Shown here one piece after another: positions 55,412-63,568 of a stretch of DNA of 64,000 nt (positions are counted from its first letter, which is position 1; each line of letters starts with the position of its first letter). Under the pieces are notes generated by a model. It saw nothing but the letters and a program-made list of their open reading frames with translations. It was not told where the DNA came from and ran no database searches. Source of the stretch: JBKEDC01 sp047975205. GTDB lineage: Bacteria > Bacteroidota > Bacteroidia > Bacteroidales > Prolixibacteraceae. A program made the position numbers and the translations under genes. The stretch covers positions 75,888 through 139,887 of the forward strand of contig JBKEDC010000037.1 of NCBI GenBank assembly GCA_047975205.1. Reading direction: 5' to 3'.

Positions 55412-57589
55412 ATGGAAATTGTATGTTCACATATTAAAGCAAAAGGCAAGCCCGACTTCACTCCTCTGGCAACTCATTTAGAAGATGTATCCTTAGCTTC
55501 TCAGAAATTTGCACAATACCTTGGATTGGATGTTGAGATTGCAAAACTTGGTGCAATCCTGCATGATATAGGAAAAGCAAGTGCTATATTCCAAGAAAGG
55601 CTATCTCCGGATTATAATTATAGAGAAGGAGAAAAACCTTTTAGACATGAGATTGCATCTTGTTTCTTCATTTCTCTTTTTGATGACAAGATTAGGGATG
55701 CACTAATTGAAATGGTAATTGCTCATCACAAATCAATACATAAAGACGCAAAAGAAAGAGGTATCGTAGATTTGTTTGATAGGTATGATGATAAAATAAT
55801 AGACTATCATCTTAAAGATTGGGATATATGGATGCCCGAAGCTCTTAAAATATTAAAGTCATTAGGGGTTGATGTTAGAACTATATCGAGAGAAGAAGCA
55901 TATGAAAACTTCTTTTTAGTTTATAATTATTGTATTGACAAACTAAAAGAACGAAGACATTCTGAATGGAGGGGTTTATTAATGGCAGCAGACCATTTTG
56001 CATCAGCATTGCCAAAGGATAGTGAGGAATATCTGTCAAAGCTATTTAAAGTTCCGAATCTTAGTTTTTATAATCGTATGCATGAGCTATTTCCACTATC
56101 GACAATAAGTGCAGAGTCGGAAAAGAAGCACACAATTGTGGTTGCATGTACCGGAGCCGGGAAAACCGATTATCTTTTTAGAAGATGTAAGGGAAGAGTG
56201 TTTTATACACTTCCTTTTCAGGCATCAATTAATGCAATGTATCACCGAGTAAAGAAGGATTTGCAGGAAGATAATCCTGATTTGGATATACGTTTACTTC
56301 ATGCATCTTCCAAAATTGCAGCAAGAGGCGCAACAGTAGAAGAAAAGATTATTCAAGGCCATGTTGGAGCATCAATAAAAGTATTGACCCCACACCAAAT
56401 AGCAGCAATCACTTTCGGGACAAATGGCTACGAAGCTGTGATAGCCGACATAAAAGGATGCGATGTTATTCTTGATGAAATCCACACATATGACGGAGTA
56501 ACAAAAGCAATTGTCCTTAAGATTGTTCAAGTATTAGTTCATCTAGATTGCAGAGTACATATCGGAACTGCAACTATGCCGTCAATATTATACAATAAGA
56601 TTGTAGAACTGTTGGGAAAGGACAATGTGTTGGAAGTGGAGCTAAATGCTGAGATTTTGAAGGCGTTTAATCGTCATGTCATTCATAAGAAATCTGATTG
56701 GAGCAGTTGCAAGAGTACAATACTAGATAATATTAATAATGGTAAGAAAGTTCTAGTAGTATGTAACCGAGTCAAAACAGCTCAAGAAAGATATATGGAA
56801 TTAAAAGATTGTTATCCGGATGTTCCAATATTGTTGTTGCACAGCAGATTCAAAAAAGGTGATAGAGCAGAAAAAGAACACGAACTGTTAGGGCTTGATG
56901 ATAAGGGTGCACCTATCGGAAAGTTTAATACTTCTGAGGAAGCTTGTATTGTCGTATCCACACAAGTGGTAGAGGTGAGTTTAGATATAAGTTTCGACAT
57001 AATGTTTACAGAGTGTGCTCCACTTGATGCGCTTATTCAAAGATTTGGAAGGGTAAATAGGAAACGTAACAGTTCAACAATCGGTAATTTCAAACCAATA
57101 CATGTTATTGCTCCACCTGAGGATGCAAAAGAAGCATTGCCTTATGATCTTGAAATTCTTGTAAGAAGTTTTGAGCAATTGCCCGATGGGGAGGTGCTGC
57201 ATGAAAGCGAGTTGCAGAGCAAGATTGATAAGGTATTTTTTGATATTAACTTTATGGAGATTGAAAAGCATTCAATATTTAAGCTAGATGGCAAATGGAA
57301 TATCCCACCGCTAGTACACAACCGCAAGGCTGCATTGCTAGATTTATTAGAAATAGACAGTGTAAATTGCATATGCGAATCAGATGAGGAAAAATATGCA
57401 ACAGCAGACTATGAAACCAAAGTTCAGATGGGATTATCCACTAGATATTGGGTCGCTAAAGATTTGAAGCAATCCGTTTATGGTAACAACCCATTTATTG
57501 TGCCTGATAAATCTTATGATGAAGAAATGGGCTTTATGCAAGAATATGCAAAGCCGGACTATTACAATTCAGACCTGCAAATACTATAA
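55412..57589 (+). CDS. cas3: CRISPR-associated nuclease-helicase Cas3 (HD + DEAD)
   Basis: A 725-residue fused Cas3. The HD nuclease lies at the N-terminus: LATHLEDVSLAS, AILHDIGKASAIF (about residue 48), FRHEIAS and AHHKSIH provide the metal ligands. The helicase has Walker A CTGAGKTDYLF (about residue 246), DEIHTYDG (about residue 354) and the later motifs VVSTQVVEVSLDI and ALIQRFGRVNRKR (about residue 541). All catalytic motifs are intact. It degrades target DNA after Cascade binding. It starts 3 nt after the cas5p stop and ends 3 nt before csp2. Confidence 0.95.
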   Translation: MEIVCSHIKAKGKPDFTPLATHLEDVSLASQKFAQYLGLDVEIAKLGAILHDIGKASAIFQERLSPDYNYREGEKPFRHEIASCFFISLFDDKIRDALIEMVIAHHKSIHKDAKERGIVDLFDRYDDKIIDYHLKDWDIWMPEALKILKSLGVDVRTISREEAYENFFLVYNYCIDKLKERRHSEWRGLLMAADHFASALPKDSEEYLSKLFKVPNLSFYNRMHELFPLSTISAESEKKHTIVVACTGAGKTDYLFRRCKGRVFYTLPFQASINAMYHRVKKDLQEDNPDLDIRLLHASSKIAARGATVEEKIIQGHVGASIKVLTPHQIAAITFGTNGYEAVIADIKGCDVILDEIHTYDGVTKAIVLKIVQVLVHLDCRVHIGTATMPSILYNKIVELLGKDNVLEVELNAEILKAFNRHVIHKKSDWSSCKSTILDNINNGKKVLVVCNRVKTAQERYMELKDCYPDVPILLLHSRFKKGDRAEKEHELLGLDDKGAPIGKFNTSEEACIVVSTQVVEVSLDISFDIMFTECAPLDALIQRFGRVNRKRNSSTIGNFKPIHVIAPPEDAKEALPYDLEILVRSFEQLPDGEVLHESELQSKIDKVFFDINFMEIEKHSIFKLDGKWNIPPLVHNRKAALLDLLEIDSVNCICESDEEKYATADYETKVQMGLSTRYWVAKDLKQSVYGNNPFIVPDKSYDEEMGFMQEYAKPDYYNSDLQIL

Positions 57590-57592
57590 ATT

Positions 57593-59020
57593 ATGATAGC
57601 GTCAACAATAGGGAAAACATTTTTAAAAGCATATAATTCTAAATATAGTAAGGATTATAGTGCAAAAGAGTTTTTTGAGAAGGAGTATTTTCAATTATTC
57701 TTTAATCATCCAAAGTACATGCAGTGGGTAACGAATTCCCCCTTTGTACAAATGAAATCAGGACAAAAACCTCATTTGCTGAGCAGTGATGATAGGTTGG
57801 AGAAGCTCGATAACCTACATTCAAAGATTGATAATGGAGAGATTGATGCAAGTATTGCTATAGGCTATCCGGCATCAGAAGTAAAGGAATTTGCAACCAC
57901 GTCCGGTTTGGTTACAGATATTGAATCTAAGCACACTCCCGAAGAGGTATATCTTTCGTGGATTGGAGGAGGATTAGGAATAGGAATTGCCGGAGGGTAT
58001 TCAATTTTCTTTGATAATGAAGAAATCTTACTAACGCTTTATGAAGGATGGAAGCAATATCGTTCATTGCTCAATGATGAAGGTTTGTCAGAAATGCGAG
58101 GAAATCAAATAAACACATGGAATGGGCAATGGCTCAATTTTAGATTAGGCAGGTCATATTATGATGATTTTGATTATGCAACACTGGAAAGAGAAGGGGC
58201 ATTAAGCATAAATACTAATAACATCGAAGTCAGCACTATAAGCTGGAGTCAGTTATTCTTCAATATATCAAATATGTTGAACGGGCAAACGATTCCCGGT
58301 TATGTGTATAGTTTAGGTCAGACTAATAAAACCCTTGGCTTTTGTACATTTCAATTCTCCGGTGCTAGAACTATACGTAAATTCTACTCTCAACTCTTTG
58401 GAGAAAATGCTGCTATAGATGATTCAAGAGACTATGAAAGACTATACGGAATACATATAAAACGAGCATTTGAGATGGGGACAATCGGCATGCAAGCTCT
58501 AGAGCCCGATGGTCTGCGAAAGTACTATGGAGACAGTAACAACATTAGGCTATCAAAACCAAATATTAAACAAAAGACAGATGAAGGAGAAGATGATTTT
58601 GCTACCAGAAAACGTACTGCATACGAAAAAGATAGAAATAATATAATAAATTACAGAACTTATAAAACGTGGTTAATGGCTATGATTACAAAAAACAAAG
58701 AAGAAAATTTGAACTACTCTAGAGAAGTGGCAGAAGCACTTCATGAGTATAGAGCTAGGGGAAGCAAAACCGATAGAGTAAACCTAATTCAGGGAGACCT
58801 TTTGGGAGCAAAATCCAAAAAAGCATTTATTGATGCTTTGGTTAAAGTTGTTGTAGACACAACGGCTGATATTCTAAAAGAAAAATGTAATGAAGAATCA
58901 TTAAGAGTATATAAGGAGCTTAGAGACAGAGTTCATATGATGAACTCTGAAGATTTCGGATATTTTGTAGTCTTATTGAAGTTCGACTACGCATACACAG
59001 AAAGAGAATTAAACAAATAA
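57593..59020 (+). CDS. csp2: Type I-PGING Cas8-like large subunit (Csp2)
   Basis: A 475-residue protein at the position of the Cascade large subunit. It lacks obvious motifs, as Cas8 proteins do. Features seen are a glycine-rich segment GGGLGIGIAGGYSIFFD (about residue 120) and an aromatic core (WNGQWLNFRLGRSYYDDFDY). A charged helical C-terminal part of about 110 residues (from MAMITKNKEEN) ends FVVLLKFDYAYTERELNK. I call it Csp2/Cas8 of the PGING subtype from size, order and the neighbouring Csp1; it would read the PAM. The helical C-terminus may also be made separately as Cas11 (see findings). Confidence 0.8.
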   Translation: MIASTIGKTFLKAYNSKYSKDYSAKEFFEKEYFQLFFNHPKYMQWVTNSPFVQMKSGQKPHLLSSDDRLEKLDNLHSKIDNGEIDASIAIGYPASEVKEFATTSGLVTDIESKHTPEEVYLSWIGGGLGIGIAGGYSIFFDNEEILLTLYEGWKQYRSLLNDEGLSEMRGNQINTWNGQWLNFRLGRSYYDDFDYATLEREGALSINTNNIEVSTISWSQLFFNISNMLNGQTIPGYVYSLGQTNKTLGFCTFQFSGARTIRKFYSQLFGENAAIDDSRDYERLYGIHIKRAFEMGTIGMQALEPDGLRKYYGDSNNIRLSKPNIKQKTDEGEDDFATRKRTAYEKDRNNIINYRTYKTWLMAMITKNKEENLNYSREVAEALHEYRARGSKTDRVNLIQGDLLGAKSKKAFIDALVKVVVDTTADILKEKCNEESLRVYKELRDRVHMMNSEDFGYFVVLLKFDYAYTERELNK

Positions 59021-59032
59021 AAATAAAAAATT

Positions 59033-60088
59033 ATGAGTACAATTTATGTGAGAACCTTAAAGAAAGCAGAGCACACAGTATTTTGTGTTGCTGATGGACA
59101 AAAAACTTATTACGATCCACAATTCAATAAATCTGTTCCATATTCAAGTGGACAGCAAGTAAAGTACTCTCTTGTTGATTGTTTATCAAGAGTATTGAAT
59201 GAAGTACCTTCACCAACTACTTTTCTGTTTGATGTAAACAAAAAAGGAGAGTTGAAAGAGGGCGAAGTATATGCTACTTGCGACCCTACTTATGCTGACC
59301 AATTGTTTGGAGGTTGGATGAAAGCTGCAAAAGGAGGTGAAAATAGAACTATTAAAAGACGCAGTCCTCTTTCTATATCTTCGATGAGAGGTTTGCATCC
59401 ATTGTTGGCAGGCATTGACAGAGAAAATGTTTCTTTTGATAGAAGTAGCAGACCTAATAATGAAGTTATAGTAAGAAATGAGAAAGAAGAACAGCTAGAG
59501 CAAGATGACATAACCGCAATCTTAGAGGGTAAAGATAGGAGCTTGAGTAGAAAGTGGATTCCTAGCAACAGTAGAGCAACCGGACTTTTCGTACAAGATA
59601 TAGCTATAGATCTAAGAAGACTATTTTGTGTAAGTTTAAATAAATTAGAACCCGAGATCTCGGAAGAAACTGAAACTAAATTAAGGGAAGACGGTTGGAT
59701 TGAAACAAAAACTGTTTTTGGAGATTGTCTAGTTGCTCCTGAGAATGTTAGACAGAAACTTATTCCGGCACTTGCTAGTGCAATTGTAAATTGGACTATA
59801 ACATCCAACCAATCCAGAACATTTAGCTTGATGGAAACTTTGGCAGTTTCAATATCAGACAATGCAAATAGAATTGCAGCAAGCATCCGAGCAAAATTGA
59901 GCGAAGAAGAAGATAGAAAAGCATATCCGGTAATAGAGGAGGAAATGAAAGGTGTAGATTCGTTTGTTACTCTATCAGCAGGAGCTCATATCAATACAAA
60001 ACAGGAGGATATTGACGCTCTAGACAAAGCAGAACAAGCATTAATAGACAGAATGAAAGCATTTGATTATGAGAATCAGCTTTCATAG
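59033..60088 (+). CDS. csp1: Type I-PGING Cas7-like backbone subunit (Csp1)
   Basis: A 351-residue Cas7-family protein, the repeated backbone that holds the crRNA. It starts MSTIYVRTLKKAEHTVFCVADG. A serine/arginine-rich central stretch with RRSPLSISSMRGLHPLLAG suits RNA contact. SNSRATGLFVQDIAIDLRRLFC and FVTLSAGAHINTK look like core strands. The order cas3-csp2-csp1 matches the PGING arrangement. It is followed by a stem-loop before cas4, which separates the interference genes from the adaptation genes. Confidence 0.83.
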   Translation: MSTIYVRTLKKAEHTVFCVADGQKTYYDPQFNKSVPYSSGQQVKYSLVDCLSRVLNEVPSPTTFLFDVNKKGELKEGEVYATCDPTYADQLFGGWMKAAKGGENRTIKRRSPLSISSMRGLHPLLAGIDRENVSFDRSSRPNNEVIVRNEKEEQLEQDDITAILEGKDRSLSRKWIPSNSRATGLFVQDIAIDLRRLFCVSLNKLEPEISEETETKLREDGWIETKTVFGDCLVAPENVRQKLIPALASAIVNWTITSNQSRTFSLMETLAVSISDNANRIAASIRAKLSEEEDRKAYPVIEEEMKGVDSFVTLSAGAHINTKQEDIDALDKAEQALIDRMKAFDYENQLS

Positions 60089-60104
60089 TTTGTAAGTATT
60101 AAAT

Positions 60105-60132
60105 AAAGGGTGCTAATTTTTAGTGCCCTTTA
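60105..60132 (+). terminator. Stem-loop between csp1 and cas4 (possible attenuator)
   Basis: A 10-bp RNA stem including two G-U pairs (AAAGGGTGCT with AGTGCCCTTT), loop AATTTTT, 17 nt after the csp1 stop. The following T tract is weak, so partial termination or an RNA end-protecting hairpin is more likely than a full stop. Confidence 0.5.
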
Positions 60133-60144
60133 ATTCCTCTAGCC

Positions 60145-60654
60145 ATGCAAATAACCGGCACTCATTTCAATTACTATCAGATATGCCATAGAAAGCTATG
60201 GTTGTTTGCTAATGGTATTCATATGGAATCGAACTCAGAGTTGGTTTATGAGGGGAAGCTTCTGCATGAGAATAGCTATCAACGAAGGAGCGATAAGTAC
60301 AAGGAGTTAGCGATTGATGGTATAAAGATTGATTATTTTGACACTAAGAATAATGTGGTGCACGAGATTAAAAAATCAAGCAAGCACGAAGAAGCACATG
60401 AATGGCAGTTAAAATACTATTTGTATGTGTTGAAGTTGCATGGAATTGAGGCTATCGGGTTACTGGAGTATCCCAAACAGCATCAAACCAAAGAAGTATT
60501 ATTGACCATCCCCGATTCAGAGATTATTGAGGAAATGCTTAAAGAGATTGAAAGCTTGATTAATTCTAAGCTTTGTCCTAATACTATCACAAAAAGCAAA
60601 TGCCGGAATTGCAGTTATTTTGATTTTTGTTATTCTGAGGAGGAAGAAGAATGA
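60145..60654 (+). CDS. cas4: CRISPR-associated exonuclease Cas4
   Basis: A 169-residue RecB-type nuclease. Iron-sulfur cysteines are in YQICHRKLWLF (N-terminal) and in the C-terminal CPNTITKSKCRNCSYFDFC cluster. The nuclease core has LLHENSYQRR, IDYFDTKNNVVHEIKKSSK (Asp and E-x-K) and HEWQLKYYLYVLK (QxxxY). Intact. It trims prespacers and selects the PAM end during adaptation with Cas1-Cas2. Its stop overlaps the cas1 start by 4 nt (ATGA). Confidence 0.94.
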   Translation: MQITGTHFNYYQICHRKLWLFANGIHMESNSELVYEGKLLHENSYQRRSDKYKELAIDGIKIDYFDTKNNVVHEIKKSSKHEEAHEWQLKYYLYVLKLHGIEAIGLLEYPKQHQTKEVLLTIPDSEIIEEMLKEIESLINSKLCPNTITKSKCRNCSYFDFCYSEEEEE

Positions 60655-61655
60655 AACAGACTTATTATTTATTCAATCCGGGTAGATTGCAAAGACGAGA
60701 TAATACTCTGAAATTTACTCCCTATGACGAGAATGGCAAGGAGGGGAAACCTAGGTTTTTACCTATTGAGAATGTAAATGAGCTATACTGTTTTGGGAAC
60801 TTAGATGCAAACTCTGCCTTATACAACTTCCTTGGCCAACAACAGATACCTATTCACTTTTTCGACTATTACGACAACTACACCGGTTCTTTCATGCCGA
60901 GAGAGGGATTACTTTCAGGCAGAATGCTAGTTGCGCAGGTGAATGCTCAACAAAATAAGAAGCGGAGGATTGAGATTGCTCAGTTAATACTGGAAGGAGC
61001 TAGCTATAATATGCTCAAGAATCTGCGTTATTATAATAGTCGAGGAAAGGACTTAGTGCCGATTATTGAAATCATCGAGAAGCTTCAAATACAGATTCCT
61101 CAGACTACAGCCATTAATGAACTTATGGGAGTAGAAGGAAATATTCGAAAATATTATTACGAAGCTTTTGAGCTTATCATTAATGATTTCAGCATGAGTG
61201 GTCGTTCGTATCGTCCACCAAGAAATGAAGTTAATGCTCTAATTTCATTCGGAAATATGATGTGTTATTCTCAATGCTTACGGGCTATTCATCAAACCCA
61301 ACTTAACCCTACGATTAGTTTTTTACACGAACCCGGAGAACGTCGGTTTTCATTGTCTTTGGATTTAGCAGAGGTATTCAAGCCACTGCTGGTTGATCGG
61401 GTTATTTTCAAGGTTCTGAATAAGAATATGATTCAGTCAATGCATTTTGAAGATCAACTAAACAGAGTTGTTCTAAAAGAGAAAGGTAAGATGACTTTTG
61501 TAAAAGCCTTTGAGGATAGGTTGAAAGAAACTATAAAGCATAGAAGTCTGAATCGTTCGGTAAGCTACAAACATTTAATAAAATTGGAGTGTTATAAGAT
61601 TCAGAAGCATCTGTTAGGCATTAGTGAGTACAAGCCATTCAAGATGTGGTGGTGA
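60651..61655 (+). CDS. cas1: CRISPR integrase Cas1
   Basis: A 334-residue Cas1 of the type I-B-like group. Catalytic residues fall in MGVEGNIRKYYYEAF (Glu, about residue 147), FLHEPGERRFSLSLDLAEVFKP (His about 224, and the acidic residues about 239). The N-terminus YYLFNPGRLQRRDNTLKF and ENVNELYCFGNLDAN are also typical. Intact, so the array can probably still acquire spacers. It overlaps cas4 by 4 nt. Confidence 0.96.
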   Translation: MKQTYYLFNPGRLQRRDNTLKFTPYDENGKEGKPRFLPIENVNELYCFGNLDANSALYNFLGQQQIPIHFFDYYDNYTGSFMPREGLLSGRMLVAQVNAQQNKKRRIEIAQLILEGASYNMLKNLRYYNSRGKDLVPIIEIIEKLQIQIPQTTAINELMGVEGNIRKYYYEAFELIINDFSMSGRSYRPPRNEVNALISFGNMMCYSQCLRAIHQTQLNPTISFLHEPGERRFSLSLDLAEVFKPLLVDRVIFKVLNKNMIQSMHFEDQLNRVVLKEKGKMTFVKAFEDRLKETIKHRSLNRSVSYKHLIKLECYKIQKHLLGISEYKPFKMWW

Positions 61656-61710
61656 AGAAACCATATTGCCCTAGATACTTAATTTCAACAATAAACCCTA
61701 AACTAAAGAC

Positions 61711-61974
61711 ATGTATGTAATTGCGATGTATGATATTGGCGAAAAACGAGTAGGTAAGATGCTAAAATTATGTAGGCAATATTTGAATTGGATTCAGAAT
61801 TCGGTTTTTGAGGGGGAGATTACAGAATCAAAGTTGTTGGAACTGAAGCATCGAGCCTCAGAAATCATGACCGATGAAGATGACAGTTTGATAATCTTCA
61901 AAACGAGGCAAGAGAAGTGGTTAGATAAAGAAATCATTGGTAAAGAACGCCAATCATTAGACAATTTTTTGTAG
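61711..61974 (+). CDS. cas2: CRISPR-associated protein Cas2
   Basis: An 87-residue Cas2. It starts MYVIAMYDIGEKRVGKMLKL with the conserved Asp at the end of strand 1 (YDI), followed by YLNWIQNSVFEGEIT and DDSLIIFKTR. Full length. It bridges Cas1 dimers in the integration complex. It lies 55 nt after cas1 and 225 nt before the first repeat. Confidence 0.94.
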   Translation: MYVIAMYDIGEKRVGKMLKLCRQYLNWIQNSVFEGEITESKLLELKHRASEIMTDEDDSLIIFKTRQEKWLDKEIIGKERQSLDNFL

Positions 61975-62199
61975 GCTAAATTGTCGAACCATGATTAAAA
62001 ACCAAAAAATATGATTCTTTGTTATATAGTCAGCTAAAAATAGTTCTTTGACATATTGAAAACGAACTACTTACATGAAGTTGTCGAAGTCAGGGTAAAA
62101 ATACACTTTGACAGAACGACAACCTAGTAAGGATATTTTATATATTTGCACAAGTGTTAGGCCTAGAGTTTACGTTATTTTTTTCAAGTCGTCAAACGG
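61975..62199 (+). promoter_or_regulatory. CRISPR leader
   Basis: 225 AT-rich nt between cas2 and the first repeat. A -7 element TATATTTG lies at 62141-62148, placing transcription start about 45 nt before repeat 1, in the direction of the array. The direct repeat CTTTGACA occurs at 62046-62053 and 62106-62113, exactly 60 bp apart. GTTGTCG (62080-62086) and CGACAAC (62117-62123) form a 7-bp inverted repeat. These may be sites for the integration machinery. No ORF. Confidence 0.7.
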
Positions 62200-62457
62200 A
62201 TTTTAATCGCACCATACTGGAATTGAAATCTGTTTTTCTGTATAATCTTTGATTAAAGTATTAATTTTAATCGCACCATACTGGAATTGAAATAATTCAT
62301 AGCTATATTGTTTAGTAAAAATCATTCATTTTAATCGCACCATACTGGAATTGAAATAAAACACGAGGGAAAAATACGTTTGATTGTATTAAATTTTAAT
62401 CGCACCATACTGGAATTGAAATTCGGGGTCATAACCTGACCGAAAAGTTTCATTGTC

Positions 62458-62553
62458 ATTTTAATCTCACCATACTGGATTTGAAATAGTGATTATTATA
62501 AGCATTTTGTTTATTCAATAAATATTTTAATCGAACCATACTGTAATTTAAAT
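62458..62553 (+). repeat. Two adjacent degenerate CRISPR repeats
   Basis: Repeat 5 (62458-62487) has CTCACC for CGCACC and GGATTTG for GGAATTG. Repeat 6 (62524-62553) has CGAACC, CTGTAAT and TTTAAAT for CGCACC, CTGGAAT and TTGAAAT, which alters its crRNA handle. Spacer 5 lies between them. Confidence 0.9.
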
Positions 62554-63538
62554 GTCTTCCAAAATATTATAAGGACAATCTGCTTGGTATTTTAATCGCA
62601 CCATACTGGAATTGAAATAAGTCTAGCACATCAATATAATAATCGATTAATCCTATTTTAATCGCACCATACTGGAATTGAAATTGAGGAGTCACTTCAT
62701 CAGTCGAAGATGTTTGTAAAAATTTTAATCGCACCATACTGGAATTGAAATAATTTCGGAGAACAATCTGCAAGAGTTGAAAAAAGATTTTAATCGCACC
62801 ATACTGGAATTGAAATAAATGTGACAAAATTTGTTCAAAATAACGACTTCCTATTTTAATCGCACCATACTGGAATTGAAATATCTATTGCAGTTGGGAA
62901 GTATCCCATGTTAATAACATTTTAATCGCACCATACTGGAATTGAAATAAGGTACGATTATCAACAGCAGGAACACCACTAAAATTTTAATCGCACCATA
63001 CTGGAATTGAAATCGCTGCGTCCATGGAAGTGCAGAAGTGAAGTAATCAATTTTAATCGCACCATACTGGAATTGAAATTCATCTAGAGATAGAGGTAAC
63101 AAAACTAACCATAAATTTTAATCGCACCATACTGGAATTGAAATTTCTTGTTAATAACTAAATGAGAATCATTATAAGTCATTTTAATCGCACCATACTG
63201 GAATTGAAATTACGAGGACTTAAAGGATATAGCATTTAGAAAGCCAATTTTAATCGCACCATACTGGAATTGAAATAACGGATGCCATTTGTGATGAATA
63301 CACCGCCGATGGATTTTAATCGCACCATACTGGAATTGAAATATGATCTGTCAAAATACGGTTAGGAACAAAGAAATAAATTTTAATCGCACCATACTGG
63401 AATTGAAATTGCACGAGTTCTTAAAGTTAAAAGTTCACGAAGAATTTTAATCGCACCATACTGGAATTGAAATTACGAATATCAAGAATAATGACACAAC
63501 TGCTATTATTTTAATCGCACCATACTGGAATTGAAATC

Positions 63539-63568
63539 TTGCTGATATGAAATAAGTTCATATATTTG
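63539..63568 (+). promoter_or_regulatory. Promoter-like sequence inside spacer 21
   Basis: TTG (63539-63541), 19 nt, TATATTTG (63561-63568): spacing and -7 element fit the Bacteroidetes promoter exactly. It lies wholly in the 37-nt spacer 63538-63574 and points along the array. Confidence 0.5.

Noticed and set aside
59290..59886. 198-codon minus-strand frame inside csp1
   Set aside because: Leu/Ser-rich shadow of the plus-strand Cas7-like gene; no start context or family.
62567..63102. Minus-strand open frames across the CRISPR array with repeated FQFQYGAIKI peptides
   Set aside because: They are translations of the CRISPR repeats. Their spacer-derived parts were useful only for reading protospacer motifs.
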